Source: CAYFVU01 sp964346645
Lineage (GTDB): Bacteria > Spirochaetota > Spirochaetia > DSM-16054 > Sediminispirochaetaceae
Direction of reading: 5' to 3'
Length of the DNA: 64,000 bases
NCBI GenBank assembly: GCA_964346645.1
Contig: CAYFVU010000007.1
Location: 1 to 64,000, forward strand
Under the pieces are notes generated by a model. It was not told where the DNA came from and ran no database searches. It saw only the letters and a program-made list of their open reading frames with translations. Every line of letters begins with the position of its first letter. Position 1 is the stretch's first letter. Of this stretch, positions 17,229 through 26,693 are shown in pieces. Both the position numbers and the translations under genes were made by a program.

Positions 17229-18824
17229 CTATCCGAAGGCCGTCCGCAACAGCTCTTGCGTGTATTCATGCTGAGGCTCAGAGAATATGCGGGCGGCCGG
17301 TCCCGCCTCCACCACCTTCCCCTCCTTCATGATCAGCAACTCGTGGCAGAGGCTCTTGATCACCTTCAGATCGTGGCTGATGAAGAGATATGAGAGTCCG
17401 TGCCGTTGCTGTATCTCCTGCAGCAGATCGATGACCTGGAACTGAATGGAGCGGTCGAGAGAGCTCGTCGGCTCGTCGAGGACGATGAGCTCGGGTTTGA
17501 GCACCAGTGCCCGCGCGAGAGCGATGCGCTGGCGCTGTCCGCCGGAGAATTCGTTGGGGTATCGGTGGCGCATCTCGGGGTCGAGGCCGACCTCCTCCAT
17601 TGCAGAGACGATCAGCTCCTCGCGTTCGTGCGAAGCCGCCAGCTCGTGCACTTCGAGCCCCTCGCCGATGATGGTATCCACCGACATTCGTGGGCTGAGG
17701 CTGCCGTAGGGGTCCTGAAAGATGATCTGCATGGATCTGCGCAGAGGGCGCATCTCCTTCTCGTTGCGTCCGTTGATCTCCTCGCCGTTGAAGGTGATGA
17801 TCCCGTTGCTCCTCTCGAGCCGCAGGAGCGCCTTGCCGAGGGTGGTCTTGCCGGACCCGCTCTCGCCGACCACGCCGAGGGTCTGGCCGCGCCGGAGCGT
17901 TGTGCTCACCCCGTCCACCGCCTTCACGTGACCTACGGTTCTTCGCAAAAAGCCGCGCTGAATGGGAAACCAAACTCTCAGGCCCTCTATCCTCAACAGC
18001 TCCTCGGCGGCGGCATCGGCCTCGGGAGGGGCCCCCTTCGGTTCGGCATCTATGAGGGTGCGGGTATACTCGTGCGCGGGCGAGGAGAAGAGCGCTTTCG
18101 TTGCGCCGGTCTCGACGATGAGCCCGTACCGCATGACCGCGACGCGGTCGGCGATGCGGTGGACTATACCCAGGTCGTGGGTGATGAAGAGAACCGAGAG
18201 CTGCAGCTCCTCGCGCAAACGGGCGAGGAGGGAGAGGATCTGATCCTGGATGGTGACATCGAGGGCCGTCGTCGGCTCGTCGGCGATCAGAAGCTTCGGC
18301 TCGTTGATCAGGGCCATGGCGATCATAACCCGCTGCCGCTCACCGCCGGAGAGCTGGTGGGGAAAAGACTTGAGGCGCTGCTCGGGCTCGCGAATGCCGA
18401 CGCGCTCGAGCCACTCGAGGGCGAGAGGACGGGATTTGTCGATGCCGAGACCGCGGTGGATGTAGAGTGTTTCGGCGATCTGTTTCTCCACGGTGTGCAG
18501 CGGGTTGAGCGAGCTCATCGGCTCCTGAAAGATCATTCCTATCTCGTTGCCCCGTGCGTGTATCAGCTCGCTCTCAGGGCTGCGGAGCAGCTCCCTGCCC
18601 TCGAGCCGGATACTGCCGCTTGGGTAGGCGACGGTGTAGGGCGGGAGGAGTTTGAGGATGGAGGATGCGGTAACCGTCTTGCCTGAGCCGCTCTCGCCGA
18701 CGAGAGCGAGGGTCTCTTCGGGGTGAATTTCGAGGTCGACGCCGTGCACCACCTGCCGCAGCTCTTCACCGTGACGGAAGGCCACCTTCAGATCGGATAC
18801 GGAGAGCAGCGGTGCATCGCTCAT
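17229..18824 (-). CDS. yejF: Peptide ABC transporter ATPase with two nucleotide-binding domains (YejF type)
   Basis: 531 residues with two complete ATPase domains. Domain 1 has GESGSGKTVTAS near residue 40, LSGGERQRVMIAMAL near 155 and LLIADEPTTALD near 180. Domain 2 has GESGSGKTTLGK near 320, FSGGQRQRIALARAL near 425 and LIVLDEPTSSLD near 450. The fused DppD-DppF arrangement is typical of YejF, the energising subunit of the YejABEF peptide/microcin C importer. The ATG at 18824 overlaps the yejE end by 4 bp; the long upstream open frame lies inside yejE and is not coding. Confidence 0.92.
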   Translation of the reverse strand: MSDAPLLSVSDLKVAFRHGEELRQVVHGVDLEIHPEETLALVGESGSGKTVTASSILKLLPPYTVAYPSGSIRLEGRELLRSPESELIHARGNEIGMIFQEPMSSLNPLHTVEKQIAETLYIHRGLGIDKSRPLALEWLERVGIREPEQRLKSFPHQLSGGERQRVMIAMALINEPKLLIADEPTTALDVTIQDQILSLLARLREELQLSVLFITHDLGIVHRIADRVAVMRYGLIVETGATKALFSSPAHEYTRTLIDAEPKGAPPEADAAAEELLRIEGLRVWFPIQRGFLRRTVGHVKAVDGVSTTLRRGQTLGVVGESGSGKTTLGKALLRLERSNGIITFNGEEINGRNEKEMRPLRRSMQIIFQDPYGSLSPRMSVDTIIGEGLEVHELAASHEREELIVSAMEEVGLDPEMRHRYPNEFSGGQRQRIALARALVLKPELIVLDEPTSSLDRSIQFQVIDLLQEIQQRHGLSYLFISHDLKVIKSLCHELLIMKEGKVVEAGPAARIFSEPQHEYTQELLRTAFG

Positions 18825-19891
18825 GAGGCCCTCCGGGGATCGAAGGCGTCGCGGACCGCCTCGCCGACGAAGACGAGGAGGGTCAGCATCGCGGCAATGA
18901 CGGTAAAGGCGGAGATGCCGAGCCACGGCGCCTGCAGGTTCGCCTTGCCCTGCGCAAGGAGCTCGCCGAGGCTCGGCGAACCTACCGGCAGCCCGAAACC
19001 GAGGAAGTCGAGGCTCGTGAGTGTCGTGATGGAGCCGCCGAGAATGAAGGGCATGAAGGTGAGGGTCGCCACCATTGCGTTCGGCAAAATGTGTCGGAAC
19101 ATGATCTTCCCGTCCGAGAGCCCGAGGGCCTTCGCCGCGAGGACGTACTCGAAGTTGCGCCCCCGAAGGAACTCGGCCCGCACCACCCCCACGAGGCTCA
19201 TCCAGCTGAACAGGAGGGTGATACCGAGCAGCCACCAGAAGTTCGGCTGCACCACGCTCGCCAGGATGATCAGGAGAAAGAGGGTGGGCATACCCGACCA
19301 GATCTCGATGAAACGCTGGCCGAAGATGTCGATTCTGCCGCCATAGTAGCCCATGATCGCCCCGACGATCACGCCGACGAGGGATGAGACGAAGGTGAGG
19401 GTCAGCCCGAAGAGGACCGATATGCGGAATCCGTAGATGACCCTCGCCAGCACGTCGCGCCCCTTGTCGTCGGTCCCCAGCGGATTTTCCGCCGTCGGTG
19501 GAGAGGGGGCGGGGCTCGGCAGGTCGTAGTTGATGGTGTCGTAGGAGAAGCGGATCGGGGCCCAGAGGATCCAGCCCTTCTCTTCTATGAGATCGGTCAC
19601 GTAGGGGTCACGGTAGTCTGCCGCCATGGCGAACTCTCCGCCGAACTCGACCTCCGCGTACTCCCGGACTATCGGGAAGAAGAGCCTCCCGTCGTGGTAG
19701 ATGAGGAGGGGCTGATCGTTCGCCAGCAGCTCGGCGAAGAGGCTGAGGACGAAGAGGGTGAGAAATATCCACATCGACCCATAGCCGCGCCGGTTACGGC
19801 GGAAGCGCCGCAGACGCTCGCGGGCGATCTCGCTGCGAACGAATCGCCGCACGAGAAAACCGCGCCGCTGTTTTTCGAAGATATCGCTCAT
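18821..19891 (-). CDS. yejE: Peptide ABC transporter permease (YejE type)
   Basis: 356 residues. An N-terminal cytoplasmic basic tail leads to a first membrane helix (about 40-58), then a roughly 100-residue periplasmic loop, then the BPD permease core with NPLGTDDKGRDVLARVIYG and, near residue 245, the EAA-like loop EYVLAAKALGLSDGKIMFRHILPN that contacts the ATPase. The large loop between helices 1 and 2 is typical of YejE rather than plain DppC. It begins 10 bp after yejB and overlaps yejF. Confidence 0.92.
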   Translation of the reverse strand: MSDIFEKQRRGFLVRRFVRSEIARERLRRFRRNRRGYGSMWIFLTLFVLSLFAELLANDQPLLIYHDGRLFFPIVREYAEVEFGGEFAMAADYRDPYVTDLIEEKGWILWAPIRFSYDTINYDLPSPAPSPPTAENPLGTDDKGRDVLARVIYGFRISVLFGLTLTFVSSLVGVIVGAIMGYYGGRIDIFGQRFIEIWSGMPTLFLLIILASVVQPNFWWLLGITLLFSWMSLVGVVRAEFLRGRNFEYVLAAKALGLSDGKIMFRHILPNAMVATLTFMPFILGGSITTLTSLDFLGFGLPVGSPSLGELLAQGKANLQAPWLGISAFTVIAAMLTLLVFVGEAVRDAFDPRRAS

Positions 19892-19901
19892 CGCCGGCCT
19901 C

Positions 19902-21065
19902 CTACGTCCGCCTCGACTCGAAGTCGATCCGCGGATCGACGACGGTGTAGGTGAGGTCGCTGACGAGATTGAGCACCAGCCCCAGGAGGGTGAACATGTA
20001 GAGGGTGCCGAACATCACCGGGTAGTCGCGCTGCATCGTCGCCTCGAAGCCGAGCAGACCGAGCCCCTCGAGCGAGAAGATCACCTCGATCAGCAGGCTG
20101 CCGGTAAAGAACATGCCGATGAAGGCCGAGGGAAACCCGGCGATGATCAGGAGCATCGCGTTGCGGAAGACGTGCTTCCAGAGGATGCGCCGCTCCGTGC
20201 AGCCCTTTGCACGGGCGGTCATGACGTACTGTTTGTTCACCTCGTCGAGAAAGGAGTTCTTCGTCAGCATCGTGAGGGTGGCGAAGCCGCCTATGACCAT
20301 CGCGAGGATCGGCAGGGTGAGGTGGTGAAAGTAGTCGGCGATCTTTCCCGTAAGCGAGAGCTCGCCGAAATTGTCCGAGACGAGTCCGCGGAGAGGAAAG
20401 AGGTCGAGGTAGCTTCCGCCGGCGAAGAAGATAATGAGCACGATGGCGAAGAGGAAGGTCGGTATGGCGTTGCCGAGGATGACGGCGGAGCTCGTCCATA
20501 CGTCGAAGCGGGAGCCGTGGCGGATCGCCTTCTTGATGCCGAGGGGAATGGAGACGAGGTAGATGATGAGGGTGCTCCAGAGGCCGAGCGAGATAGAGAC
20601 GGGCAGACGGTCGACGATGAGCCCGAGCACGCTCCGTCCCTTGAAGAGGCTCTCGCCGAAGTCGAAGGAGGCGTAGTCGGCGAGCATTCTCACGTAGCGC
20701 ACGTGCAGCGGCTCGTCAAAACCGAATCGCTGCTCTATCTCGGCAATGACTTCGGGATCGAGACCGCGAGCCCCGCGATAGCGCGAGCTCCCGGCTCCCC
20801 CGTCGCCACTGCCGGATCCTCCCGAGTCTTCAGAACCGCCACCGGCTCCGACCCCGCCGCCGGAGCCTCCCGCCTCGCCCACCTCGCCGGCTCCCTGCCC
20901 GGAGATCCGCTCCATGATCATGTTGCTGTCCATCCCGGTCATTCCGGCGATCAACTGGTCGACGGGACCTCCGGGGGCGATCTGGACGATGAAGAAGTTG
21001 ATGGTGATGATCGCCCAGAGGGTCGGGATGATAAGGAGGAGCCGTCTCAGTATGTAGGAACCCAT
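19902..21065 (-). CDS. yejB: Peptide ABC transporter permease (YejB type) with Gly/Ser-rich insert
   Basis: 387 residues. It starts with the DppB-like MGSYILRRLLLIIPTLWAII and carries the permease loop VNKQYVMTARAKGCTERRILWKHVFRNA near residue 280 and MFFTGSLLIEVIFSLEGLGLLGF near 330. Between residues about 58 and 95, in the first periplasmic loop, there is a Gly/Ser/Glu/Asp low-complexity insert (GGSGGGVGAGGG and similar). It follows yejA by 12 bp. Together with YejE it forms the channel of the importer. Confidence 0.92.
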   Translation of the reverse strand: MGSYILRRLLLIIPTLWAIITINFFIVQIAPGGPVDQLIAGMTGMDSNMIMERISGQGAGEVGEAGGSGGGVGAGGGSEDSGGSGSGDGGAGSSRYRGARGLDPEVIAEIEQRFGFDEPLHVRYVRMLADYASFDFGESLFKGRSVLGLIVDRLPVSISLGLWSTLIIYLVSIPLGIKKAIRHGSRFDVWTSSAVILGNAIPTFLFAIVLIIFFAGGSYLDLFPLRGLVSDNFGELSLTGKIADYFHHLTLPILAMVIGGFATLTMLTKNSFLDEVNKQYVMTARAKGCTERRILWKHVFRNAMLLIIAGFPSAFIGMFFTGSLLIEVIFSLEGLGLLGFEATMQRDYPVMFGTLYMFTLLGLVLNLVSDLTYTVVDPRIDFESRRT

Positions 21066-21077
21066 ATCGCTACCTTC

Positions 21078-22934
21078 TTATCTGACCTTCTCCGGCAACC
21101 GCCGCTGCTTCGCTTTGTCCACCCACCAGGTGTCGAGGCCGAGGGAGTACTCGGGCCGCTGCTTCGGCCTGTCGAACTTATTCCAGTAGGCGACCCGAAA
21201 CATGGAGATGTGCCACTCCGGTATCACGTAGAAGTTCCAGGTGAGTACTCGGTCGAGAGCCCTGCCCCAGTAGAGGAGGGCCTCTTCGTCGTCCTGGTGC
21301 TTCTCTATACCCTCTACGAGGTAGTCCACCGCCGGATTTTGTACCCCCGCGGTGTTGTAGGTGTAGTCCATGTAGTCGCTGTGCCAGACGATCTTGAGAT
21401 CGGTGCTCGGGTAGTGGTTGGCGCTGTAGCCGCCCGAGATCATATCGAAGTCCCTCTCCCGGAGGCGGTTGGTGAACTGGGTCGTGTCGACCACGCGAAT
21501 GTTCATCGTCACGCCCATCTTCTCGAGGTTCTTCTGTATGGGAATGGCCACCCGTTCCATGGAAGGACTGTAGAGGAGGAGCTCGAACTCCATCGCTTCG
21601 CCGGTGGAGGCGTTGACCAGCTGACGGTTCCGTATCCTCCATCCGGCGCTCCGCAGAAGCCTTAGGGCCTTTCGTAGCTGCGGCCGGATGTTCCCCGAGC
21701 CGTCGGTTACCGGCGGCTGGTATTCCTCGGTAAAGACCTCCGGGGGGATCTGGTCGCGGATCGGCTCGAGTATCTCCCGCTCCCGTCGGCTCGGCAGCCC
21801 CGTCGCCTCGTACTCGGTGTTCTGGAAGTAGCTGCGGGTGCGGCTGTACTGTCCGTAGAAGAGGTTCTTGTTCATCCACTGGAAGTCGAGGGCGTAGCCG
21901 AGGGCCTGGCGCACGCGGCGATCGCTGAAGAAGGATCGTTGGGTGTTGAAGACGAGGGCCTGCATACCCTGTGGTATATCGTGGGGAATCTCCTCCTTCT
22001 TGATGTACCCGGCATCGAAGTTGGGACCGTTGTAGAGGGTCGCCCAGTTCTTGCTGATGTTCTCCCGCTGGAAGTCGTACTCTCCGGCCTTGAATGCCTC
22101 GAAGGCGACGTTTTCGTCGCGGTAGTAGTCGTAGCGGACTTGAGCGAAGTTGTGCCGCCCCTTGTTGACGGGGAGATCCGCTGCCCAGTAGTCGTCGACC
22201 AACTCGTAGACCACGTATTGACCTATCTTGTAGTCGGAGACCGTGTAGGGGCCGTTTCCGAGTGGAATCTCCGTCAGCGGCTCGGAGAAATCGCGCCCCT
22301 CCCAGTAGTGCTTCGGCAGCACCTTGTTGTCTGCGAGGGCCATGATCAGCTCCTTGTTTCCCTCGGAGAGGCTGAATTTGACGCGGTACCGGTCGAGCGC
22401 CTCCACATCGCCGACCGCGCTGAAGTACTGCTTGAACTGGGGCACTCCCTGCTCGAAGAAGGTGTTAAAGGAGAAGACGACGTCTTCGGAGGTGATGGGC
22501 TCGCCGTCCTGATGGCGCGCATCGGGATTGATGTGGAAGATAACCCAAGAGTAGTCGTCGGGGTATTCGATTTTCTCCGCGATGAGGGGGTAGAGGATGT
22601 CTACCTCGTCTTCCGATCCGGTCATGAGAGAATCGTAGAACTGGGCGCTGTCTGCCGCGGCTAACCCCCTCTGCGCATAGCGGTGGAAGTTGTCGTAGGT
22701 GCCGATCGAGTGGAGTCGGAGGGTGCCTCCTTTCGGGGCCTCGGGATTCACGTAGTCGAAGTGCTCGAAGCCCTCCCCGTACTTCGGCTCGCCGTGCAGG
22801 GCGATTGATTCGGCGACGGTGGTCTCTGCATGTGCGCTCGCGGAGACGAAGATGATCAACAGGCCGGTAGCAATGACGGTCGCGATGGCGGCGCCGGGGG
22901 ATCTCCCCGAGATAGTGAAAACTGAGCTCCTCAT
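21078..22934 (-). CDS. yejA: Periplasmic peptide-binding protein (YejA type, SBP family 5)
   Basis: 618 residues, the usual length for YejA. Residues 1-36 are a signal peptide ending in ASAHA. The mature N-terminus has the YejA-like HGEPKYGEGFEHFDYVNPEAPKGG, followed by the family-5 solute-binding features DGEPITSEDVVFSFNTFFEQG and RRVRQALGYALDFQW. It should capture peptides or peptide-nucleotide compounds for YejBEF. A TTGACT-TACAGT promoter lies upstream although the hydrolase and ATP-grasp genes read into it. GGAGGA precedes the ATG. Confidence 0.92.
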   Translation of the reverse strand: MRSSVFTISGRSPGAAIATVIATGLLIIFVSASAHAETTVAESIALHGEPKYGEGFEHFDYVNPEAPKGGTLRLHSIGTYDNFHRYAQRGLAAADSAQFYDSLMTGSEDEVDILYPLIAEKIEYPDDYSWVIFHINPDARHQDGEPITSEDVVFSFNTFFEQGVPQFKQYFSAVGDVEALDRYRVKFSLSEGNKELIMALADNKVLPKHYWEGRDFSEPLTEIPLGNGPYTVSDYKIGQYVVYELVDDYWAADLPVNKGRHNFAQVRYDYYRDENVAFEAFKAGEYDFQRENISKNWATLYNGPNFDAGYIKKEEIPHDIPQGMQALVFNTQRSFFSDRRVRQALGYALDFQWMNKNLFYGQYSRTRSYFQNTEYEATGLPSRREREILEPIRDQIPPEVFTEEYQPPVTDGSGNIRPQLRKALRLLRSAGWRIRNRQLVNASTGEAMEFELLLYSPSMERVAIPIQKNLEKMGVTMNIRVVDTTQFTNRLRERDFDMISGGYSANHYPSTDLKIVWHSDYMDYTYNTAGVQNPAVDYLVEGIEKHQDDEEALLYWGRALDRVLTWNFYVIPEWHISMFRVAYWNKFDRPKQRPEYSLGLDTWWVDKAKQRRLPEKVR

Positions 22935-22951
22935 GACTTCCTCCTCGTGTA

Positions 22952-22980
22952 ACTGTAGGTCAAAGGGGGGTATCAGTCAA
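22952..22980 (-). promoter_or_regulatory. Possible internal promoter for yejABEF
   Basis: On the minus strand TTGACT (22980-22975), 17 bp, TACAGT (22957-22952), then about 17 nt to the yejA ATG. The 173-bp gap after the hydrolase gene holds no clear T-tailed terminator, so read-through from upstream is also possible. Confidence 0.4.
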
Positions 22981-23107
22981 CTGAAAATGTCAAAGGAGTT
23001 GAAGGAGTAATGCGGAAGTGCGGTATTCGGCGCCGGGGGCAAGGCCGGCAGCAGCGAGCCGGAGTCTTCCGATCCTGTAATTCTGTTCGGCCTTTCCCGC
23101 GACTCGG

Positions 23108-25129
23108 CTATACCAGCCTGCGCGGGATGATCCTGTCCCAGCTCCTGCTGAAGACCCTGCTCGGGCCCTCGAAGGCGTCGAGGTCGGCACGGATTCGAAA
23201 GCTCGTCTCGTCGGAGGTCAGGAGGGTGCGGGTGACCGTCCTGACCTCCCAGTCGCCGCGGCGGAACCTGCGTTCCCAACGGGTCTCGCCGGAGAGCGAT
23301 TCGTAGTCGTCGGCCTGGTACCTATAGGTCTCGTAGGTCCTCGCGCCGATTTCGAGGCCGGAGTCCTCGTAGCGGGTAGTGCCGGTATCGAGGACGACCT
23401 CGAGCTTGGAGATGTCTCTGCCGAGGTCCCTGATGACGTTCCAGCGCTGCTCGCCGGGGTGGAGGAGAGTTACGGGGAGGGGAGGAGCCCCCTCCGGCTC
23501 CTCGAACGGCCGGAGCTCTCGGTCCGACTCAGAAGGAGGGCGTACCGGCAGGCTGAAGGTGCTGCGGCCGGAGTAGATGGTCAGCTGTACCGGCCGCGGC
23601 GGCGGCCAGGCGAGGGGCCAGTAACTGGTCGAAAGCGAGAGTCTGAGGCGGTGCCCCCTGGGGAACTGCTGCGCCACTCCGTTCAGCGGAACTATGACCC
23701 GGTACCGTTTGCCCGGCTCGAGGGGCTGCGGCTCCTCGTGGCTCTCGCGATGGCACAGGTTCAGAAGGCCGTAGGTCACGCGCGTCGCCTTGTCGTCCGG
23801 GGCCACATCGGAGAGGCGGGCGGACACCATCGCTACCGGCTCGTTGGACGAGAGCTCCAGTTCCACCTGCGGTGCGCCGAATATCTCCAGCTCCTCTTCG
23901 AGCACGTCGCTCTCGAAGACCAGGGCGCCGCCGTCCTCCTGCCTCTGATCGTGGGGCAGGTCCGGCGGCGCCTGGTAACTGCACCACTTGCCGGCGAAGA
24001 GGCCCACACTGAGGGGAGATTGAATGTATTGTGCTCGTTCCTCCACCTCCTTCGCAACCGGAGAGAGCCTGCCGGAGTCGAGGATGAAATCGAGTTCCTG
24101 CAGGCGGGGGCTCGGCCAGGTGGACTCGGCTATCCAGCGCCCGGGCCGCCTCCGGTAGCTGGTCGTCGGCGGGACACTGGTTTGCATCCAGACGCGGAAC
24201 ATCGGCTCCTCCTCGACGCCGTTCTCCTCGCCCTTCAGCCAGCGGTCCCACCAGGCGCATACCTCCTGCAGAAAGCCTATGGCAGGTCCTGGGACTCCCT
24301 CGTGGGGGTACTTGTGGCTCCAGGGGCCGATGAGCCCCTTGCGCGGCACATTCAGGTGTTCCATGAGGCGGAAGACCGCGTTGGAGTAACCGTCCGCCCA
24401 GCCGCTGACCGCCATTACGGGACAAACGATGGATGAGTAGTTCTCGCAGACCGAGCCGTGGCGCCAGTACGCATCTCGGTGCTGGTGCCCGAGCCATTTC
24501 TCGAGCCATAGGCCGCTCTGCTCGAGCCTCTTCATCCAGACGGACCGCCACTTCTCTCCGAGTAGCACGGGATCGGGAGGATGGGTATTCTGGTCGAACA
24601 TGTTGGATGCCCAGGAGAGGTTGTCGCCGAGGAGGCAGCCGCCCATGTAGTGCACGTCGTCGGCGTAGCGGTCGTCGGTGGAGCAGATCGTCACGACCGC
24701 CTTCAGCGCCTCCGGCCGCAGCGCCGCTATCTGCAGTCCGTTGAAACCTCCCCAGGAGATGCCGATCATGCCGACTGCGCCGCTGCACCATTTCTGCCCG
24801 GCGAGCCAGGCGATCACGTCGACTCCGTCGTCGAGCTCCTGCTGCAGATACTCGTCGGTGAGGATGCCTTCGGACTCGCCGCTTCCCCGAAGATCGACCC
24901 GCACCGACGCGTAGCCGAAGCCTGCAATGTAGGGGTGGTGGCGCATGTCTCGTTCGGCGGTGAGGTCTCGCTTGCGATAGGGAATGTACTCGAGTATCGC
25001 CGGGACCGGATCCTTTTCGGCATCCTTCGGCAGCCACATTCTCGCGGCGAGATGGGTCCCGTCGGAGACGGGTATGGTAAAGTGGGCAATCTCCTCGATT
25101 TCCCGCGGATACTCGGAGCGTGTTTTCAT
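23108..25129 (-). CDS. CocE/NonD-family hydrolase (X-Pro dipeptidyl-peptidase-like)
   Basis: 673 residues. An alpha/beta-hydrolase core occupies about residues 15-310: VRVDLRGSGESEG near 78 and the nucleophile elbow GISWGG, giving Ser125 as the expected nucleophile. A C-terminal jelly-roll domain occupies about 330-560, as in CocE and X-Pro peptidases. The last 110 residues (after about 565) are an extra beta-rich extension. No signal peptide, so cytoplasmic. The ATG overlaps the ATP-grasp stop by 4 bp. The substrate may be an amide or ester related to the compound handled by the ligase and importer next to it (inference). Confidence 0.87.
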   Translation of the reverse strand: MKTRSEYPREIEEIAHFTIPVSDGTHLAARMWLPKDAEKDPVPAILEYIPYRKRDLTAERDMRHHPYIAGFGYASVRVDLRGSGESEGILTDEYLQQELDDGVDVIAWLAGQKWCSGAVGMIGISWGGFNGLQIAALRPEALKAVVTICSTDDRYADDVHYMGGCLLGDNLSWASNMFDQNTHPPDPVLLGEKWRSVWMKRLEQSGLWLEKWLGHQHRDAYWRHGSVCENYSSIVCPVMAVSGWADGYSNAVFRLMEHLNVPRKGLIGPWSHKYPHEGVPGPAIGFLQEVCAWWDRWLKGEENGVEEEPMFRVWMQTSVPPTTSYRRRPGRWIAESTWPSPRLQELDFILDSGRLSPVAKEVEERAQYIQSPLSVGLFAGKWCSYQAPPDLPHDQRQEDGGALVFESDVLEEELEIFGAPQVELELSSNEPVAMVSARLSDVAPDDKATRVTYGLLNLCHRESHEEPQPLEPGKRYRVIVPLNGVAQQFPRGHRLRLSLSTSYWPLAWPPPRPVQLTIYSGRSTFSLPVRPPSESDRELRPFEEPEGAPPLPVTLLHPGEQRWNVIRDLGRDISKLEVVLDTGTTRYEDSGLEIGARTYETYRYQADDYESLSGETRWERRFRRGDWEVRTVTRTLLTSDETSFRIRADLDAFEGPSRVFSRSWDRIIPRRLV

Positions 25130-26571
25130 TTCCCGCTGTCCCAGTGTGCTTCTCTCCGTGCCGCGCTCCCATGCGTTTGTTGCTCGTGTGCGGTCGAGGA
25201 ATGCTCGTGTGCAGTCGAGGAATGCTGTTGTGCAGCCGGAGAACCGTCAGCACTGCCCACCGTCTCTCCGTTCCTGCCGACAGGCGCGACTTCGAAGGTC
25301 AAGAGCTCCTGACAGTGGAGATACTTGTCCAAGAGATCTTTTTGGTCCTCGCCGCCGATGTAGAGCTGACAGATCGCGTAACTGTAACTGTCCTGTTCGA
25401 GGAGCTCGGAGAGCCGCATGCCCGGAACTACCTGTGGCCGGACCACCGTCCCGGGGATCTCCCGTTCTACCCGCTCGATCTCCTCCGTGCTCGGGACCTT
25501 CGTCACCACGCCGTCTTCGAAGAGCCTCCAGAAGAACTTCGCCGCTCGAACGAACTCTCCGCGTTGATAGGGGAACTCCGGATCCCTGCCGAGGGCGACA
25601 TCGACGGTTACCGCCTGGTTGGAGGCGCCGTCGACCTTCTCGAATATGTCCGAGTGGGATTGGGAGACACGGGTGTTTATCTCCAGCAGCCAGATCTTGT
25701 CCCTTTCGCGGTCCCAGTAGTACTCGATGTTGAAGGCCGAGTCATCGAAGCCGAGAGCGGGAATGATTCTCTCGCTGAGGTGCACCATCCGCTCTTGTAT
25801 CTTGTAGGGGAGAGTAGAGGGATACTCGTACCGGAAGAAGCTCACGCCGTTCTCGTAACGGATCGAGTCGATAATGCCGGTCGCCTCCACCCGTCCGTTC
25901 AGCGAGTACCCTTCCAGCGTGCACTGTCTTCCGCCGATGATGCTCTCGGCCAGGCAGTGTCCCCCGTCTACCCGGGCGATCTCTTCGGGCAGTTCGACCT
26001 GGTTCAAGACGAAGTTGAAGGGATTGCTGATGAGGTTGATTTGCTCTCTGATGACGGGAATTGCCCTTTCAAAGTCCTCCTTGTTCTCGATACGAAATCC
26101 GAGAAAGGAGCCGGAGGATTTGATCGGTTTGATCCAGAATGGATACGGGAGGTGGATCTTCGAGAGGGCATCGTCGTCGAAGGGATCGAAGGCAACGAAG
26201 TCCGGAATGTGATCGGGAATGGCCCTCTTCTGTTCCACACGGCTCCAGTACTTGTGTTCGCACTTCAGCAGCGCTTCGAGGGACGGGGAGCGGGCACCGA
26301 TCCGCTTGCAGATGAGCGGTAGCATAGTGCTGACCGGAAAGTCCATGTAGCCGCAGACGGCGTCGATCTCTTCTTCGGTACGTTTGCGGAACTCCTCGAG
26401 CCGCCGTACACTCCGCTCGACCATTTCTTCGATGGGGAACTCATAGGTCTCGAGAATCTCCGCGGGTTCGAGGATGCCGTGAAAATTGTACTCCCCGGCG
26501 TGCGGCGTCCGCTCTAGAAGCCCGCGGTTGAAGTCATTGAGTCCTACGATAAAAACGTTTCTTTTTCTCAT
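25126..26571 (-). CDS. ATP-grasp ligase with Ser/His repeat tail
   Basis: 481 residues. The ATP-grasp region spans about 100-345: the lysine segment PFWIKPIKSSGSFLGF, an acidic ESIIGGRQCTLEGYSLNG strand and the metal-binding LLEINTRVSQSHSDIFEKVDG with Glu and Asn. Proteins of this group join a carboxylate to an amine using ATP; the nearest plausible roles are amino-acid or peptide ligases, but the substrates cannot be read from sequence. The last 35 residues are Ala/Ser/His-rich with the tandem heptad HSSTAHE and probably disordered. CGGAG precedes the ATG. First gene of an apparent operon with the CocE hydrolase and yejABEF. Confidence 0.83.
   Translation of the reverse strand: MRKRNVFIVGLNDFNRGLLERTPHAGEYNFHGILEPAEILETYEFPIEEMVERSVRRLEEFRKRTEEEIDAVCGYMDFPVSTMLPLICKRIGARSPSLEALLKCEHKYWSRVEQKRAIPDHIPDFVAFDPFDDDALSKIHLPYPFWIKPIKSSGSFLGFRIENKEDFERAIPVIREQINLISNPFNFVLNQVELPEEIARVDGGHCLAESIIGGRQCTLEGYSLNGRVEATGIIDSIRYENGVSFFRYEYPSTLPYKIQERMVHLSERIIPALGFDDSAFNIEYYWDRERDKIWLLEINTRVSQSHSDIFEKVDGASNQAVTVDVALGRDPEFPYQRGEFVRAAKFFWRLFEDGVVTKVPSTEEIERVEREIPGTVVRPQVVPGMRLSELLEQDSYSYAICQLYIGGEDQKDLLDKYLHCQELLTFEVAPVGRNGETVGSADGSPAAQQHSSTAHEHSSTAHEQQTHGSAARREAHWDSGK
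25183..25245. repeat. Three 21-bp tandem repeats in the ATP-grasp C-terminus
   Basis: Units begin CTCGTGTGCGGTCGAGG, CTCGTGTGCAGTCGAGG and CTGTTGTGCAGCCGGAG (25183, 25204, 25225). They keep frame and encode HSSTAHE-type heptads, so copy-number change would lengthen or shorten the tail without a frameshift. Confidence 0.8.
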
Positions 26572-26693
26572 TCAAAACTCCGATATGGTTTTGGGGCTCC
26601 CGGCCCTTCGAGAAGCCGACGATGAAGTGCTCGATAGATCAATCACCCTATCTATAAGTCTAGTCCCGCTTCTGTGGAAAGTCAAATAAAAGT

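Noticed and set aside
18825..19235. Long N-terminal extension of YejF
   Set aside because: It overlaps yejE in another frame. The ATG at 18824 gives the normal length and a 4-bp coupling overlap.
17229..22934. Microcin C immunity or antibiotic system
   Set aside because: YejABEF is the uptake route and no microcin or immunity gene is present. Ordinary peptide import is the simpler reading.
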